The notes below the pieces were generated by a model, which was not told the DNA's origin, did not search any database, and worked only from the letters and a program-made list of their open reading frames with translations. From Xiphydria camelus (lineage: Eukaryota; Arthropoda; Insecta; Hymenoptera; Xiphydriidae), in assembly GCA_963678675.1 (NCBI GenBank), contig OY783193.1:34386430-34450429 (forward strand): a stretch of 64,000 nucleotides of DNA. The letters run 5' to 3'. Below, in pieces: positions 9,680 through 20,594 of the stretch. Both the position numbers and the translations under genes were made by a program. Position 1 is the first letter of the stretch. Each line of letters starts with the position of its first letter.

Positions 9680-11055
9680 TTTAGATCCATTCTCATTTTC
9701 AAATAAAGAGGATTTCACTGACGAACTATGCGTGTTTCCGGTAAAGGATACCATCCAATTATTACACGTAGTATCCGTTTTTTGCGATAAACTATAGTAG
9801 TCCAGTAATTAAGGGGCTACATGTGCACCTGGAACAAGGAAAATCAGTATAACTATTTGTTTTTGGTGGAAACGTTTTTTTAGGAAAGAATCATTATATA
9901 CAACTTAAACCTATATAATTGCATCTAACAGTTCTGTAAATTTAATTTAAAAGTCATGTACGTAAGACAATCTGATTGAAAACAGTTTCCGCGGTGCCTC
10001 AATAATATCTTATGTCATCAGGCAGAAATCCGAGGTTTTTTTAAACTGTGTTTAATTAGGTCGTAACACGAGGCATGGTGTGACACCATGCCTCGTGCTA
10101 CGGCTTAAACACAGTCTTAAAAATCCGAGGATTTCAGCCGAATGATATATACTATTTTTTCTCGCGAATGCTCATTTCTCAAAACAAAACAAACAAAAGT
10201 ATACACGGCTCATTTCACGTTACGTTTATCAGTTTGGAAAAGGGACCCACTTCGGACCCCACAAGCAATCTTTTAACAGCCTGCGGACTCCCGGTCGGTG
10301 TCACGCGGGAAAAATGCCATCTTACGGTCTAAATATAGGCTGGAAAAGGCCTCGAAATGGGCGTAAGTGAGGAAAATATCTTTATTGGTATACATCTGAA
10401 ACTGAGAAGGAAATTTTTGTTCTCAACTAGATAAAAAAAAATACTAATCCTTGATGCAGCCGATTTTAATATAATAATATCAGTTTCTTGCATAATGGCG
10501 ATAATTTTAATACGGACGTGTGTGATTTTGACTACATAAATCGTTCGTTTGTAATGTATAAAACTATGACGTATGTTACAAATCCTATGACGACTAGATA
10601 ATTCTATGGAGAATATCTATGCAAAATTTCAACAAAATCGGTTTATCAATTATTGAGATATATGGACCATCGTTTTCAACAAGACAGCCTTACGTGCATG
10701 CCTGTTACATCCTCGATTTGACTTATTTTTAAATGGAACTTACAGAACTGTTAGATAAAAGTCTTTTATAGTTTAAGATGCGTATAATGATTTCTTCCTA
10801 AAGGAAAATGTTACCACCAGAAACAAACAGTTATAAATTCTCCTTGCTTTTCCTTGTTCTAGGTGTACGTAGTTCCTCGATGATTTGTTTATCCTGGGAA
10901 GTGCTAGAGACTTTTTGCGAAGTTACGTTTTAATTGAAGAAATATTTCTAAACAAGACTAAGACCACGTGTAATAATTTGAATGTCTCCTTTATCAGCAA
11001 AGACATGGTTCATCAGCCAAACATTCCTTATCTGGAAATGAAAATGGATCTAAAA
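9680..11055. repeat. Large interrupted inverted repeat
   Basis: Left arm about 9680-9990 and right arm about 10668-11055 are imperfect inverted copies. Shared blocks include TTAGATCCATTCTCATTTTC, ATTATTACACGT, CTAACAGTTCTGTAA and TTGAAAACAG. The roughly 680-base centre holds a separate hairpin (10001-10157) and unmatched DNA. The frame at 10885-11100 lies mainly in the right arm and is probably transposon-derived or chance. Confidence 0.65.
10001..10157. repeat. Hairpin repeat with ACGAGGCATGGTGT tip
   Basis: Arms of about 75 bases meet at CACGAGGCATGGTGT and GACACCATGCCTCGTG. A single arm of the same family occurs on the minus strand near 48465-48545. Confidence 0.75.
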
Positions 11056-11178
11056 TACTATAAGAGAAAACGTGGCGACTTCTCTAGTGAATCCAATTAG
11101 GACACGATCCTTAAACGATCAATAATACCACGTCGATTGTACGAAGTTTTACTCTAGAAAAGCTACCGTATAAGTATA

Positions 11179-11543
11179 CGAGGGCAAAGTGAAAAGTCCG
11201 ATACTTTTCTAGCAGATGGTGGTGCGCCCCAAAGTCTGTAAAGCAGCCCCCTGCTGCGGCGATGACCTCTTCGTTTGATGAGAATTTCTTTCCAGTCAGC
11301 CATTTTTTCAAGTCTGGAAAGAGAAAGAAATCGCAGGGAGCCAAATCCGGTGAATAAGGTGGATGCGGCAGCAATTCGAACTTCAAATCGACCAATTTCG
11401 CTGTTGCAACGGCAGACGAATGGGCAGGTGCATTGTCATGGTGGAACAGAAGTTTTTTTTTTCGCCAAATTTGGGCATATACTCATCTTCGCGATCGCAC
11501 CACCATCTGCTAGAAAAGTATCGGATTTTTCACTCTGCCCTCG
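11179..11543 (-). mobile_element. mariner deletion derivative
   Basis: TA at 11177-11178 and 11544-11545 flanks long ends: CGAGGGCAAAGTGAAAAGTC and the complement of CGAGGGCAGAGTGAAAAATC. Pairing runs about 47 bases to GGTGGTGC. The interior encodes part of the catalytic domain on the minus strand. Both the N-terminal half and the C-terminal end are lost. Confidence 0.9.
11190..11482 (-). pseudogene. mariner transposase catalytic fragment (second and third D of DD34D)
   Basis: An open minus-strand frame begins after a TGA at 11483-11485. It carries LLFHHDNAPAHSSA (second aspartate) and PPYSPDLAPCDFFLFPDLKK (third aspartate), with 34 residues between the two, the mariner DD34D spacing. The first catalytic D and the DNA-binding domain are absent. 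After about EEVIAAAGG the frame runs into the terminal repeat, so this cannot be an active enzyme. Confidence 0.9.
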
Positions 11544-11545
11544 TA

Positions 11546-12405
11546 TATAAGGAGAAGAAATCATATCGTACGTTCAGCAAAATAACGTTCTAATTAAATC
11601 AGAAAAATGATATCGCAATTTGTACAATGTGCCAATTAACTCGGAGAAATGCCAGCGCTATTTGTACAACGTTTTAATTAAATTAGAGCATGGCGTTGCC
11701 ATTTTACGATGTTCCCTGCTATTTCGGCGAAAGACTGCGTCAAGTCAAATCCACGTGCCACCTTCTCTCTCAATTTCAGCGATTGAATTTTGTCCCCGCG
11801 CCTCAAATATTTATGCTCCCAATGAAAACGCATTACGAACCGCGCAAGCATACCGCGCCGGAGTCTCTCGCATCGAATATACGATCCCGCTCTTCGCGCG
11901 GGTTCAAAGATCATCCATCAATAAATTACGCTCGTTTCTTTGCCGCTCGTTCATCCCTGTTATTCCGTATCTGGCTCACATACGTAAACATACCTGCGTT
12001 TGAATACGCGTACAAACACATTCTCAATATTGTCGTCGGTTACGTCGCGGCAATTAACGTAATTACAGCTATCCATCAAGCCGTTACGGATCGAATTGCC
12101 GCATCGAACCGCGATACAATGTTGTCTCAAGTGTTTCCGTCGCGATTTGGAAGAGCGTTCGGATTGGCACGACGCAAGAACTATATATTTGCGCGGGAGA
12201 AGAGGCGTCGCGGGGAACCGTATTTCGTCTTTTCGGCGCTAATATCGTGCGACGTATATTGGGTGAATCTTAGCATACGTTTATCCCACTAAAAACTGTT
12301 TTGTTGCCAATACATTTTAGCGATGTAACAAAAAATAACAGGTAATATATTGCACAGATATATTACGTGTAAATATTGCAGCTAACTTATTATTTCCCAC
12401 TCAGT
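11546..12405. other. Unmatched intron DNA with a 200-codon open frame
   Basis: A + frame spans 11690-12292 (200 codons). I recognise no domain, repeats or signal peptide, and no splice neighbours. It may be chance in CpG-rich DNA. I do not call it a gene. Confidence 0.3.
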
Positions 12406-12814
12406 TATACAGGGCGACTGGTTCCGCGACGTATTCCTTTGAAGAGGTGTTAGTAGAGACAATTTACAGTCGATTTTTTGAACCACAATATGCCTAATCC
12501 ACTTGTTGATAGTTTTCGAGATATTTTAATTTCTGTGTTTTAGGTTTTAGCTGATGTATTTTTGTCATATCAAACTATTTAACATAATTTTTGTTACATA
12601 ACATGAACTACTGTGTGTATTAACGATAGAGGCAAACAAAATTACAAAAAAAATTAGTAGTAAAAGGTAGTCCATTTCTAAGAAAACACACAAATTAAAA
12701 TATCTCGAAAACTATCAACAAGTGGATTATGCATATTGTGGTTCAATCGACTGCAAATTGCCTCTACTCACACCTCTTCAAAGGAATACGTCGCGGTATC
12801 AGTCACCCTGTATA
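12406..12814. mobile_element. TATACAGGG foldback element
   Basis: Ends TATACAGGGCGACTG and CAGTCACCCTGTATA. Near-perfect arms of about 130 bases (12406-12540 and 12683-12814) include CCACTTGTTGATAGTTTTCG and its complement. TA-flanked, Tc1/mariner-type by its ends. No coding capacity. Confidence 0.85.
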
Positions 12815-13249
12815 ACAGGTTATACATAGCAATTATATATAACCGATATAGTTTCCCGTTACTAATTCCCACTAGAGCAGGTACGTTGGTTCTATATCGA
12901 TACTACGTGACAAATTACGTAGATCCCGACTCGCGATCGTCGAATAGTTACTCAGTTTGAGTTTAATTCTTGAATGGATTTTAAACCCTCGTTCTCGAAA
13001 GTTCATTGGTTGATCGGATGATTTGAACTCCATTCAAGAGTTTAATTCGAATTATGAAACTGACCCTTTAATTGCGAAGAATGTTCCAAACACTGCTGCT
13101 GCTGAGTAAAGCGTGAGAACTAAATATTTATTGGCTAGTATGGCTAAAAATGATATTCTAAAAAGTCGTTAGTAATAGAATGAAATAGTTATGAAAATGA
13201 AACTTAGAACAATTCGGTACATTTATCCTATCAAGCAATACGATACTTT
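12815..13249. other. Unmatched intron DNA
   Basis: No feature that I can support. Confidence 0.4.
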
Positions 13250-13500
13250 CCTGCTATGCAATTAACATCGCCGATTTAATATTACATCAGTCACAAAGTT
13301 ATATTGCTATAATGTAACCGTGGAATCACCGATGTAATACATCACATATCGATTATAAGTAGGCCTAGTTGTAAGCAATGTTGCTGCAATGTAATAGTAC
13401 GATCACCGATGAAATATTATATATTGCTCATGAGTTATATTAATATAATGTAACTGCAGGGTTGCTAATGTTATATCGCTTGTTACTTCTCCGTTATGCT
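13250..13500 (+). repeat. Degenerate tandem repeat, about three units of about 80-85 bases
   Basis: Units share GTTATATT..TATAATGTAAC or GCTGCAATGTAATA, followed by ATCACCGATG.AATA. The units have drifted. Type unknown. Confidence 0.5.
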
Positions 13501-13544
13501 GCTGTTCAATTGGATGTTTAGTGGATGTGTGTTGCGGGGTGAAT

Positions 13545-13945
13545 ACAGATCTGAAAAACCAGGAAATGTCAGGGAATTAAATTCATCAGGAAAGTGTCAG
13601 GGAATTTTTTATTTCTACTGGAAACTATAAAAATATTGGATTTAATTTCTCGAAATTTCATCGTTGATACATTTTATGATACAGTTTGCGCAGCTGCTTT
13701 AGATATCTTCAGTAATGGCACACATATGTCCCATCAACTGGAATTAAGATTTCTACCGTCCACATTACTTTCTCAGTGTATAAACCTCTTTGCAGTTTCG
13801 TGTTCTTGTGTTATGATTATCCATAGCTTTGTTGATTTGATTACACAAAACGTCTGATATGAACAAGGAATATCAGGAACACTTACAACTTTATCTGAAA
13901 TAATCAGGGAAAAGTCAGGGAATGGTCAGAGAATTCTATAGTTAA
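13545..13945. repeat. CAGGGAA-type repeat, copy 1
   Basis: Both ends carry clusters of the direct motif GTCAGGGAAT with CCAGGAAAT or ATCAGGAA. Same pattern at 58245-58700 and 60685-61195. The terminal motifs point the same way rather than inverted. Confidence 0.6.
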
Positions 13946-13954
13946 GTTTCTATA

Positions 13955-14219
13955 GACTGAGAAAAATAATTCTTAGTGCTAAAAAAATGGTTTCTTCGAT
14001 TAAAAACATGATATACTTAATTATAGCTCAAGCCACGATTTTCTTTGCGCAAGAAAATATTTGACAGGCGCAGAAAAAATTTCTCGTTCCAATGAAGGTG
14101 CTCTTGAATCATGAATATGTATTCTTCGACAAAGAATTTTTGTATTTTTAAAAATTTGTAAGACCGTATGTTCTTCATTCAAGGCATACTTTTTGACACT
14201 AGTAATATTTCTCTCAGCG
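13955..14219 (+). mobile_element. CACTGAG-type MITE, family 1 copy c
   Basis: TA at 13953-13954 and 14220-14221 flanks ends GACTGAGAAAAATAATTC and AATATTTCTCTCAGCG. Internal text such as AAAAACATGATATA and AAGAAAATATTTGA matches the other copies. It lacks the duplication seen at 1626-2305. Confidence 0.75.
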
Positions 14220-14221
14220 TA

Positions 14222-15671
14222 GCCACTCTGGTACCTATTGATGGTTGCGTGATCGAAGAAACAAGTATGTAAATATGTATGTATGTATGTACGTTTTTGT
14301 TTTGTAAAATCATTTTAAAGGCGATTTTCCCTGTCCGCTCATTGAAGTAAATTTCGAATGTTCAGTATTAGTTTACGATGTCCCGCGGTCAGGCTTTTTA
14401 TTCCTCCCTATGTCGGGCTCGTTTTGGTCGCCTAACAATATCTACTTCATCTTCTCTCATCGCCGTCTAAATCCGATACTTGCAAAAACGTAAATACTTA
14501 TTTATACTTGCCCCTTCGATCACGCGACTATTAACACATAAACGCACGCTACTTTGTACAATTCCACGCGACGCCACCGATTCGCATGCGAGTAGAGCAC
14601 GCTTCGAATCGCCGCAATTGACATTTCTATATCCATACATTGTTTCTCCAGCACTCAAAGGTCTCGCGGAGGGCGCGCGGAAAAAACAATGTGTCGAAGC
14701 TGGCAAGAAGGAGCGGTTCAATCATCGTCGCTCGCAATCCTGCGTATACACGTCCATAACTACGTACACGCACACATCGCGATCCGTCAGTCGGGGGAGC
14801 TCGTTCAAACGACCCCGCTATACGCGATCGATCGCCTCTTCCAGTCGAACGGACCGCGTCGTCTACATGCCGACGGAGGCAATTTCGAGCACAGTCGCGC
14901 GGACGGAAAGATTGGTATAAGAATTTGCAATAACACAGAGGTAGAACGTGTTCGATTGCAGATTCACGAGGACGGGGGAGGGGGGGGGGGGGATGGTCAT
15001 GTACAGTTATACGACGTTGGTCGAGCCGGGGGAGGGAAAGTCCTCCAGGGAAATTAAAAATCCACCCACTCTCTCTCCAGTCCGATAACAATTTGATACG
15101 GTAACAATCGCGTAAACGAGAGTCGCACGCGCGTGTTCGCCTCGCGGGACTGCGGGATTCAACTTTAACGAAAAAGCGTCGTTAGGGCGCGTCGAGGAAC
15201 GGAGAGCTGCGGCGAGACGATAAGAATCGGGAAGATACGACCGCGCGAATTATCGGTTATGGTTACGTCGCGTCGCGATGACTCGTCTCTACTTTTTCAC
15301 CCCGAGTGCTTTCCCGCGCAATTTTATAGAGGTGCCAGGCCAGGCGCGTTCCGTAGTTGCGCTCTCGTTCCGGGAACCTTCGACGGCGCACACGCGCGTC
15401 GCTTGTATTGGCGGTTTATCGAACGTCGAGAGATATGCGAAAATTACGAGCAGCACTCGCGACTGTATATACGCGCACGTGTGGGTGCGCGAGTAGAGCA
15501 TAGGTATTACGTACACTCGGTTTAGCGTACCGATACTACGTCGAATGTTTTTCGCGGAGTCGAGTTTCACGTGTGGTCCGGAGGACGACGTCGCGGTGAA
15601 AAGTATTCGCATGTGAAGGATACAGGGATAAACGGGGGAATGTCAAAAAAAGCAAATTTAACATTCCCTCT
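14222..15671. other. CpG-rich unmatched block
   Basis: A TATG microsatellite lies at about 14270-14290. From about 14480 to 15620 the DNA is CpG-rich with overlapping open frames on both strands, none with a known domain. A G-run at about 14975-14992 resembles the one at 720-739. It could be regulatory, but nothing in the sequence proves it. Confidence 0.35.
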
Positions 15672-16072
15672 AATGGGCATGTTCACGATTGTTTTTTGCT
15701 CATTCGTTAATACTTTTTGTGCTTATTAATAAGATGTGTTTGTTTTTTTTTCTGAGCACTAATTTCTTTTTCTTTTAATGTTTAAAGTTTGACTTCGATT
15801 CAAACGAAATCCTTAGTGACGTCACTAAAGCCATTGGCAAGGGCCCAAACCCGGGTTTGTGAATGGTGGGGAATCTGTTGCCCGACTCTGATTGGTTAGT
15901 TAAAATGGCGGTGAAAGTGCGACGCTTTAAAACGAATGCCTTTTTTAACATCTCAAAAATAATGGACAAACATTTTTTTAATGACCAATTTTTTACCTAC
16001 ATTGCTTTAATACCCTAATCTTCCGATCCATGCACTTTAAACAGTTGTACAAAAAGTTGTGAACATGCCCAT
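15672..16072 (+). mobile_element. AATGGGCATGTTCAC element, copy 2
   Basis: Same ends, orientation and body as 6541-6943 with only a few differences. I could not find a clear target duplication. Confidence 0.8.
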
Positions 16073-17039
16073 TGCCTGTTATACGCTAAAATTGTAAACG
16101 TCTGTATCTCTTGGCCGTACCTTTTTTTGCCTGTTATCCTTTGCCATCTGAAAGAATGCGAAATTGTCAACTAAATGCCGTAGAGATCACGAATTGGCTA
16201 AAATGTGACATTTCCCCCTTTACCCTTCATATATTATTTCCTTGAAATATAGGGTAACGGTACGGGAATAAACGTCGCAATTGAAGTGTAAAATTTCACG
16301 CGCTCTAGTTCGAAGTTGATTATCTTTAGAACGGGGTTGGAGATATCGAGAAAAAATTTAAATTTAAAAAGTAAGTACCAGAAATAAACTCGATCGATCC
16401 ACCTCGAGAAATAAATACGGAAAAGGGAGGAGCGCGTTCAGACGATATGAAGATTCCACACTCGCGCCGCCTCGCATTGATATTATACCTAGACGTGTCG
16501 CAGGTACGTCGATACGATCGTCGCCAGCAATCGCGCACAGCGCTTCCACCAGTGCGAATCAAACTTGAAAATGAAAGAAGGCGCCTGTCGTGTACTGAAC
16601 GCCACCCCTGAAGCGTAACGCCCGCGGTATTCGTTCGAGATTTCCCGGCATTGCTCGCGGATAAAAAAAAGGCGGGTATTTTCCTCGCTGCGTCGCACCT
16701 ACGAGTTGTGCGTGTAGAACTCCGAATGTTTTCTCCCGGCGCGAATGTAGAAAGAGAACGTGTCCCTCCTCCCGCATATCCTCAACGCGACGGCGTGTTA
16801 CAGTCGATCAGTCAATCATTCGCACGGCAAGCGGGACGCCCACGCACGCGTCGGCGACGTTGGGAGGGAGCACTTGAAAGATCGTCAGATGTGACGAAGA
16901 CAACATTTCTGAGTGCGAACGACGAAATGCCTTCGACCTTCGCGACTGATGGGGGCGAATTAGGCGAGAGGAAAATCTCCGTCGATCTTACTTTCGCCCT
17001 GCAGTTGCACGATTCACGACGTCTCTTCGATTATACGTT
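16073..17039. other. CpG-rich unmatched block
   Basis: Open frames on both strands at 16326-17046 overlap in several registers without a recognisable domain. No repeat partner seen. Confidence 0.4.
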
Positions 17040-17131
17040 TACCTAGAGGAAAATCTGGTTGAAGAAACCATAATTTAGCCAGAAATTGGGGTCAATTTTT
17101 GCACCGACCATATAATTCTAAATTCTGGTTA

Positions 17132-17775
17132 TACACTGAACAAAAATGTTGTCGAAAGATTTATTTGGTTTAAATTAGTCGAAATAATAATATACTGAGA
17201 AAAATAACTTGGTCGATTTAACCAAAATCCTAGAGATGATAACCAAACCGTTTGGTAAAACATGGATCCTCCATCTGCTTGGTTAAATTGACCATTTTCT
17301 GATTGAAATAACTCAACGTTCGGTTGCAGTAACTAAACACTTGGTTAGAGTAACTTGGTTCAACTGACTAGTATTTTGGTTAGAATAACTAAACACGTCA
17401 AACTAGATGCGTTTTGTCATTTTAACCTACCTAATTATTTTTCTCAGTGTATATTCATTTGAATTAAGGAAGTTGGGCTTTTAATTCAATACTCGTTTAT
17501 TCGCAGCAAGTACAAGCATAATTTATGCGAGTAGATATTAGTCATACTAAAAGAATATTTCATTGCTTCAACTGCACAAAAACAATCATACAGGGCAGAC
17601 CAAATATGTAAAATTGCAGTAACTAAATATCCAATCGAGTGATTAAGCATATATTAGTTGCGAATGAATGAGTATTGCATTGAACGCAATTATATAAATT
17701 AGAAAAATATTTTATTGCTTGAAATAATTCGAACCAACTACTTAAATCGATTTAACCAATTTTTGTCTCAGTGTA
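17132..17775 (+). mobile_element. Element A (TACACTGA family), nested in C
   Basis: TACACTGAACAAAAATG at the left and TTTTTGTCTCAGTGTA at the right. The body matches 19951-20594 almost throughout, apart from a different insertion in each copy. Confidence 0.8.
17195..17449 (+). mobile_element. MITE family 2, copy 1, nested in A
   Basis: TA at 17193-17194 and 17450-17451. Ends CTGAGAAAAATAACTTGG and CTAATTATTTTTCTCAGTG. The interior is full of TTGGTTA and AACTAAACA motifs. Matches 22992-23204 in reverse orientation. Confidence 0.85.
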
Positions 17776-18626
17776 GAAATAATAGATCAGAATTGCTCTA
17801 ACCCCAAGTCAATTTGTGGCATGGTCGATAACTGTCCCCAACCTCTGTTTATATAGTTGACACTACCATGCAGTAATATTATTGATCTAGTTTTGTGGTT
17901 CAGAAGCCTCTTTTAGCATTATTATATGTTGGCAAAATTGATAAAAATCAGTAATCAGACATATTGTGTACTTACGGAGAATACGAGGTAATTTCCGACT
18001 CGTGGTTCGCTGCGCACTATTGATTCCAATATATTTCACTGCGATGTCTGTTATTAGTTAGTGTTGTCATTCAGGGCGTAGATGATGTGGTAGCGGACCG
18101 CTTTTCTGACATCTAGTGAATATTTTATTTTAGACCTTTCGCGCGAGTGTGCTACATGTCGCTCATAGACGTAATGATGAATTTTTTCTCTGATTTGAAT
18201 AACCATAATATATATATTCGAGAATGATAGACTCTAGCATTACCATGCCACTGAGTTTCATTATTCTACCGACAACGAAATCATTCTCAAATGTCACGCG
18301 AGAAGTTCCTTTTACGGATTTTTAAAGTTCCTGTAACTGACAGAGACCCCTTAATTCAATCACGACGCATAGCTGTCGTAAACTACAACCTCGTTGTTAC
18401 TATAACCATGCGATAAAAGTTATTTCGACTGCATTCATGACCTGTTTCATCATAAATATAGTACTAGCAACCAAGAAAATTCAACCTTGCGATTATGGTT
18501 GATTTTACTACCCGCTTTTCTCTCAGTGTATCTAAAGACACTCGACAGAGTCTCTTGATACAAACGTGGAAAGTTTAAGTATCGCGTACGAACAGCAGAA
18601 CGCGATAGTGTCTTTCGGAGGGGTAA

Positions 18627-19274
18627 AGCGGCCCTCACACACGATCAGTATTACTGACAGTATTTTGAAATACTGACAATATTACTGACCGTGTGAAGGC
18701 AAATACTGATGGAGTATCAGTATACTGATGATACTTTCGGGATCCTGAAAGTATTTGGGCGGAGCCAAAATACTGATGAAAATACTGATAGTCTGCGTGC
18801 AAGAGCATCAGTAATTGAACAGTATTTCAAGCGCAGCCATGGAAGCAACGTTGCCTGTGTCGACGTACATAGGCTCACCCGGCTCCGATTTCGGTAATGA
18901 ACAAGAAGAAACCAAAAAATCCGTACGAAAAAGATTTATCGATGTATATAGGTCAATGCCCGAGTTGTGAACATCACAATAAAAGAATATTCAGATTGGG
19001 ACAAAAAAAAAAGAGGAAATTAAATTTTACGTCAATTTTTTTTCTTTTTGCGATCCTTTAAACTTGTACAATACCTATAATGTAATTGCAATGCAAGCCG
19101 TTTGTTTCTTGTCCAGTTTTTAAAATTATAGTACAGAAAAACAACGACGTTCTACGAACTACAAATCTATACTGACATAAATACTGATCGTGTGTGCGGT
19201 GAATTATGAAATACTTATGAAATACTGTCAGTAACTAATACTGTCAGTAATACTGATCGTGTGTGAGGGTCGCT
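18627..19274. mobile_element. Harbinger-like non-autonomous element
   Basis: TAA at 18624-18626 and 19275-19277 flanks inverted ends: GCGGCCCTCACACACGATCA (from 18628) and the complement of GCGACCCTCACACACGATCA. Pairing runs on through ACTGACAGTATT. A three-base TAA duplication fits PIF/Harbinger. The frame at 18709-18897 shows no transposase motif. Confidence 0.75.
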
Positions 19275-19277
19275 TAA

Positions 19278-19950
19278 CACCAAAATTCCCTCCGGCTTCT
19301 CTGGCGATACGATAAATTCGACCGTCACCGCGGTATAAACGTGGGAAGCGCCAGAGTACCAACACCAGAATACCTATAACTCGCACGTTTTTCCTGCAAC
19401 CCCTTCCACTCCGTACGACAGTGACTATTCTTAACTCGGCCCGGTGAATGATTTAAGATCACTCCCGATATTAACCGCGCTGCTTGTAAATCGTCTACAA
19501 TGTAAGAGTGCATGCCGACATCTCGCTCTCCCTTTCCTCTCCACCTAGCCGTTCTCTATCGCACTGCACATGTTCGATATTGACTGCGCTGAAAGAGGTC
19601 TCTAATGAAAGTGCATATACGAGTTCTTTTCTTCTTATCTCTTCGCTCTCTCGTAGCTACCTCGACCCACGGGGAAACCCGCACGTTCGACTTTACAATC
19701 TTCGGTAGTGTGTAGGAGTCCGTATAATGCTTTTTAGCGAAATTTACCGAGTCGAACTTTATAATGCATCGAATGTGATGGTAAAAATTAACGTGTGATC
19801 GGTCAATTTCATCGGAAAGCGCTACGTGGACCATTATTTTATACTGCTGGAAATGGAAAAATTTATCGCATGAGTGTTTCCCAGAAAATCGACTTTCACT
19901 CTTCTACATTGAGAGAAATTTATAGGTCGCAAAGCAATAAGTATATTATG
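19278..19950. other. Unmatched intron DNA
   Basis: No gene or repeat that I can support. Confidence 0.4.
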
Positions 19951-20594
19951 TAGACTGAGAACAAAATTTGGTTGAAAGATTTAGTTGGTTTAAATTAGTC
20001 AAAATGATAATAGGTACATTCATTTGAACTAAAGAAATTGTGTTTAATTCGATACTCGTTTATTGACAGCAAGTATAAGTATAATATAATCCATGTGAGT
20101 AAATATTAATCACATTAAGAAAATATTTCATTGCTTCAACTGTATAAAAATAGTTATATATGGCCGACTAAATATGTAAAGTTGTAACAACTAAATATCT
20201 ATTTACAGTGATTAATCATATATTAGTTGTGAATAAATGGGTATTGGATTGAACACAATTGAAGGGTACACGGAAAAAAGGGGCTCATTGATATTTTCCC
20301 TTTTTTACAGCAGAGCAATTTACGGAAAGAAATGAGCCCCTTCTCCCCTCCTGTATGCCTAAATTTTAATCGAGAATATCTCTGCATTGAGCCCGTTTTT
20401 TCCAGTTTCAAGATTATGGGGCAATAGAACTGTAACAATTTTATACGACGTGATAATATTCCAATTTTTCGATAAAATGTCGACGAACTCCTTTTTCCCA
20501 TGTACCCTTCAGTTATATAAGTTACAAAATATTTCATTGCTTGAAATAATTCAAACCAAATAAATCGATTCAACCAATTTCTTTTCTCAGTGTA
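19951..20594 (+). mobile_element. Element B, second copy of the A family, with its own nested insert
   Basis: TAGACTGAGAACAAAATTTG at the left and CCAATTTCTTTTCTCAGTGTA shortened at the right. It is empty at the site where A carries MITE 2, and filled (20261-20511) where A is empty. Confidence 0.8.
20261..20511. mobile_element. GAAGGGTACA MITE nested in B
   Basis: Ends TGAAGGGTACACGG and CCATGTACCCTTCA, with pairing into AAAAAGG. About 251 bases. The A copy reads directly from GAACGCAATT to ATATAAATT at this point. Confidence 0.8.

Larger units (their letters stand above)
17042..18528. mobile_element. Outer element C, host of a two-deep nest
   Basis: TA at 17040-17041 and 18529-18530. Its flanking parts match 30017-30684 (for example TGACACTA, ATTGTTGATCTA, TTACTATAACCATGC). 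It contains element A at 17132-17775, which itself contains a MITE at 17195-17449. A centre of about 470 bases (about 17900-18380) is absent from the other copy. Confidence 0.7.

Noticed and set aside
11690..12292. 200-codon + strand open frame
   Set aside because: No recognisable domain, no homologue I know and no supporting splice structure. Length is possible by chance in CpG-rich DNA.
14480..15091. Overlapping frames of 122-154 codons on both strands
   Set aside because: Several registers open at once because of base composition. None has a domain.
16651..17046. 131-codon + strand frame
   Set aside because: Low-complexity basic sequence without a domain, ending at the border of transposon C.
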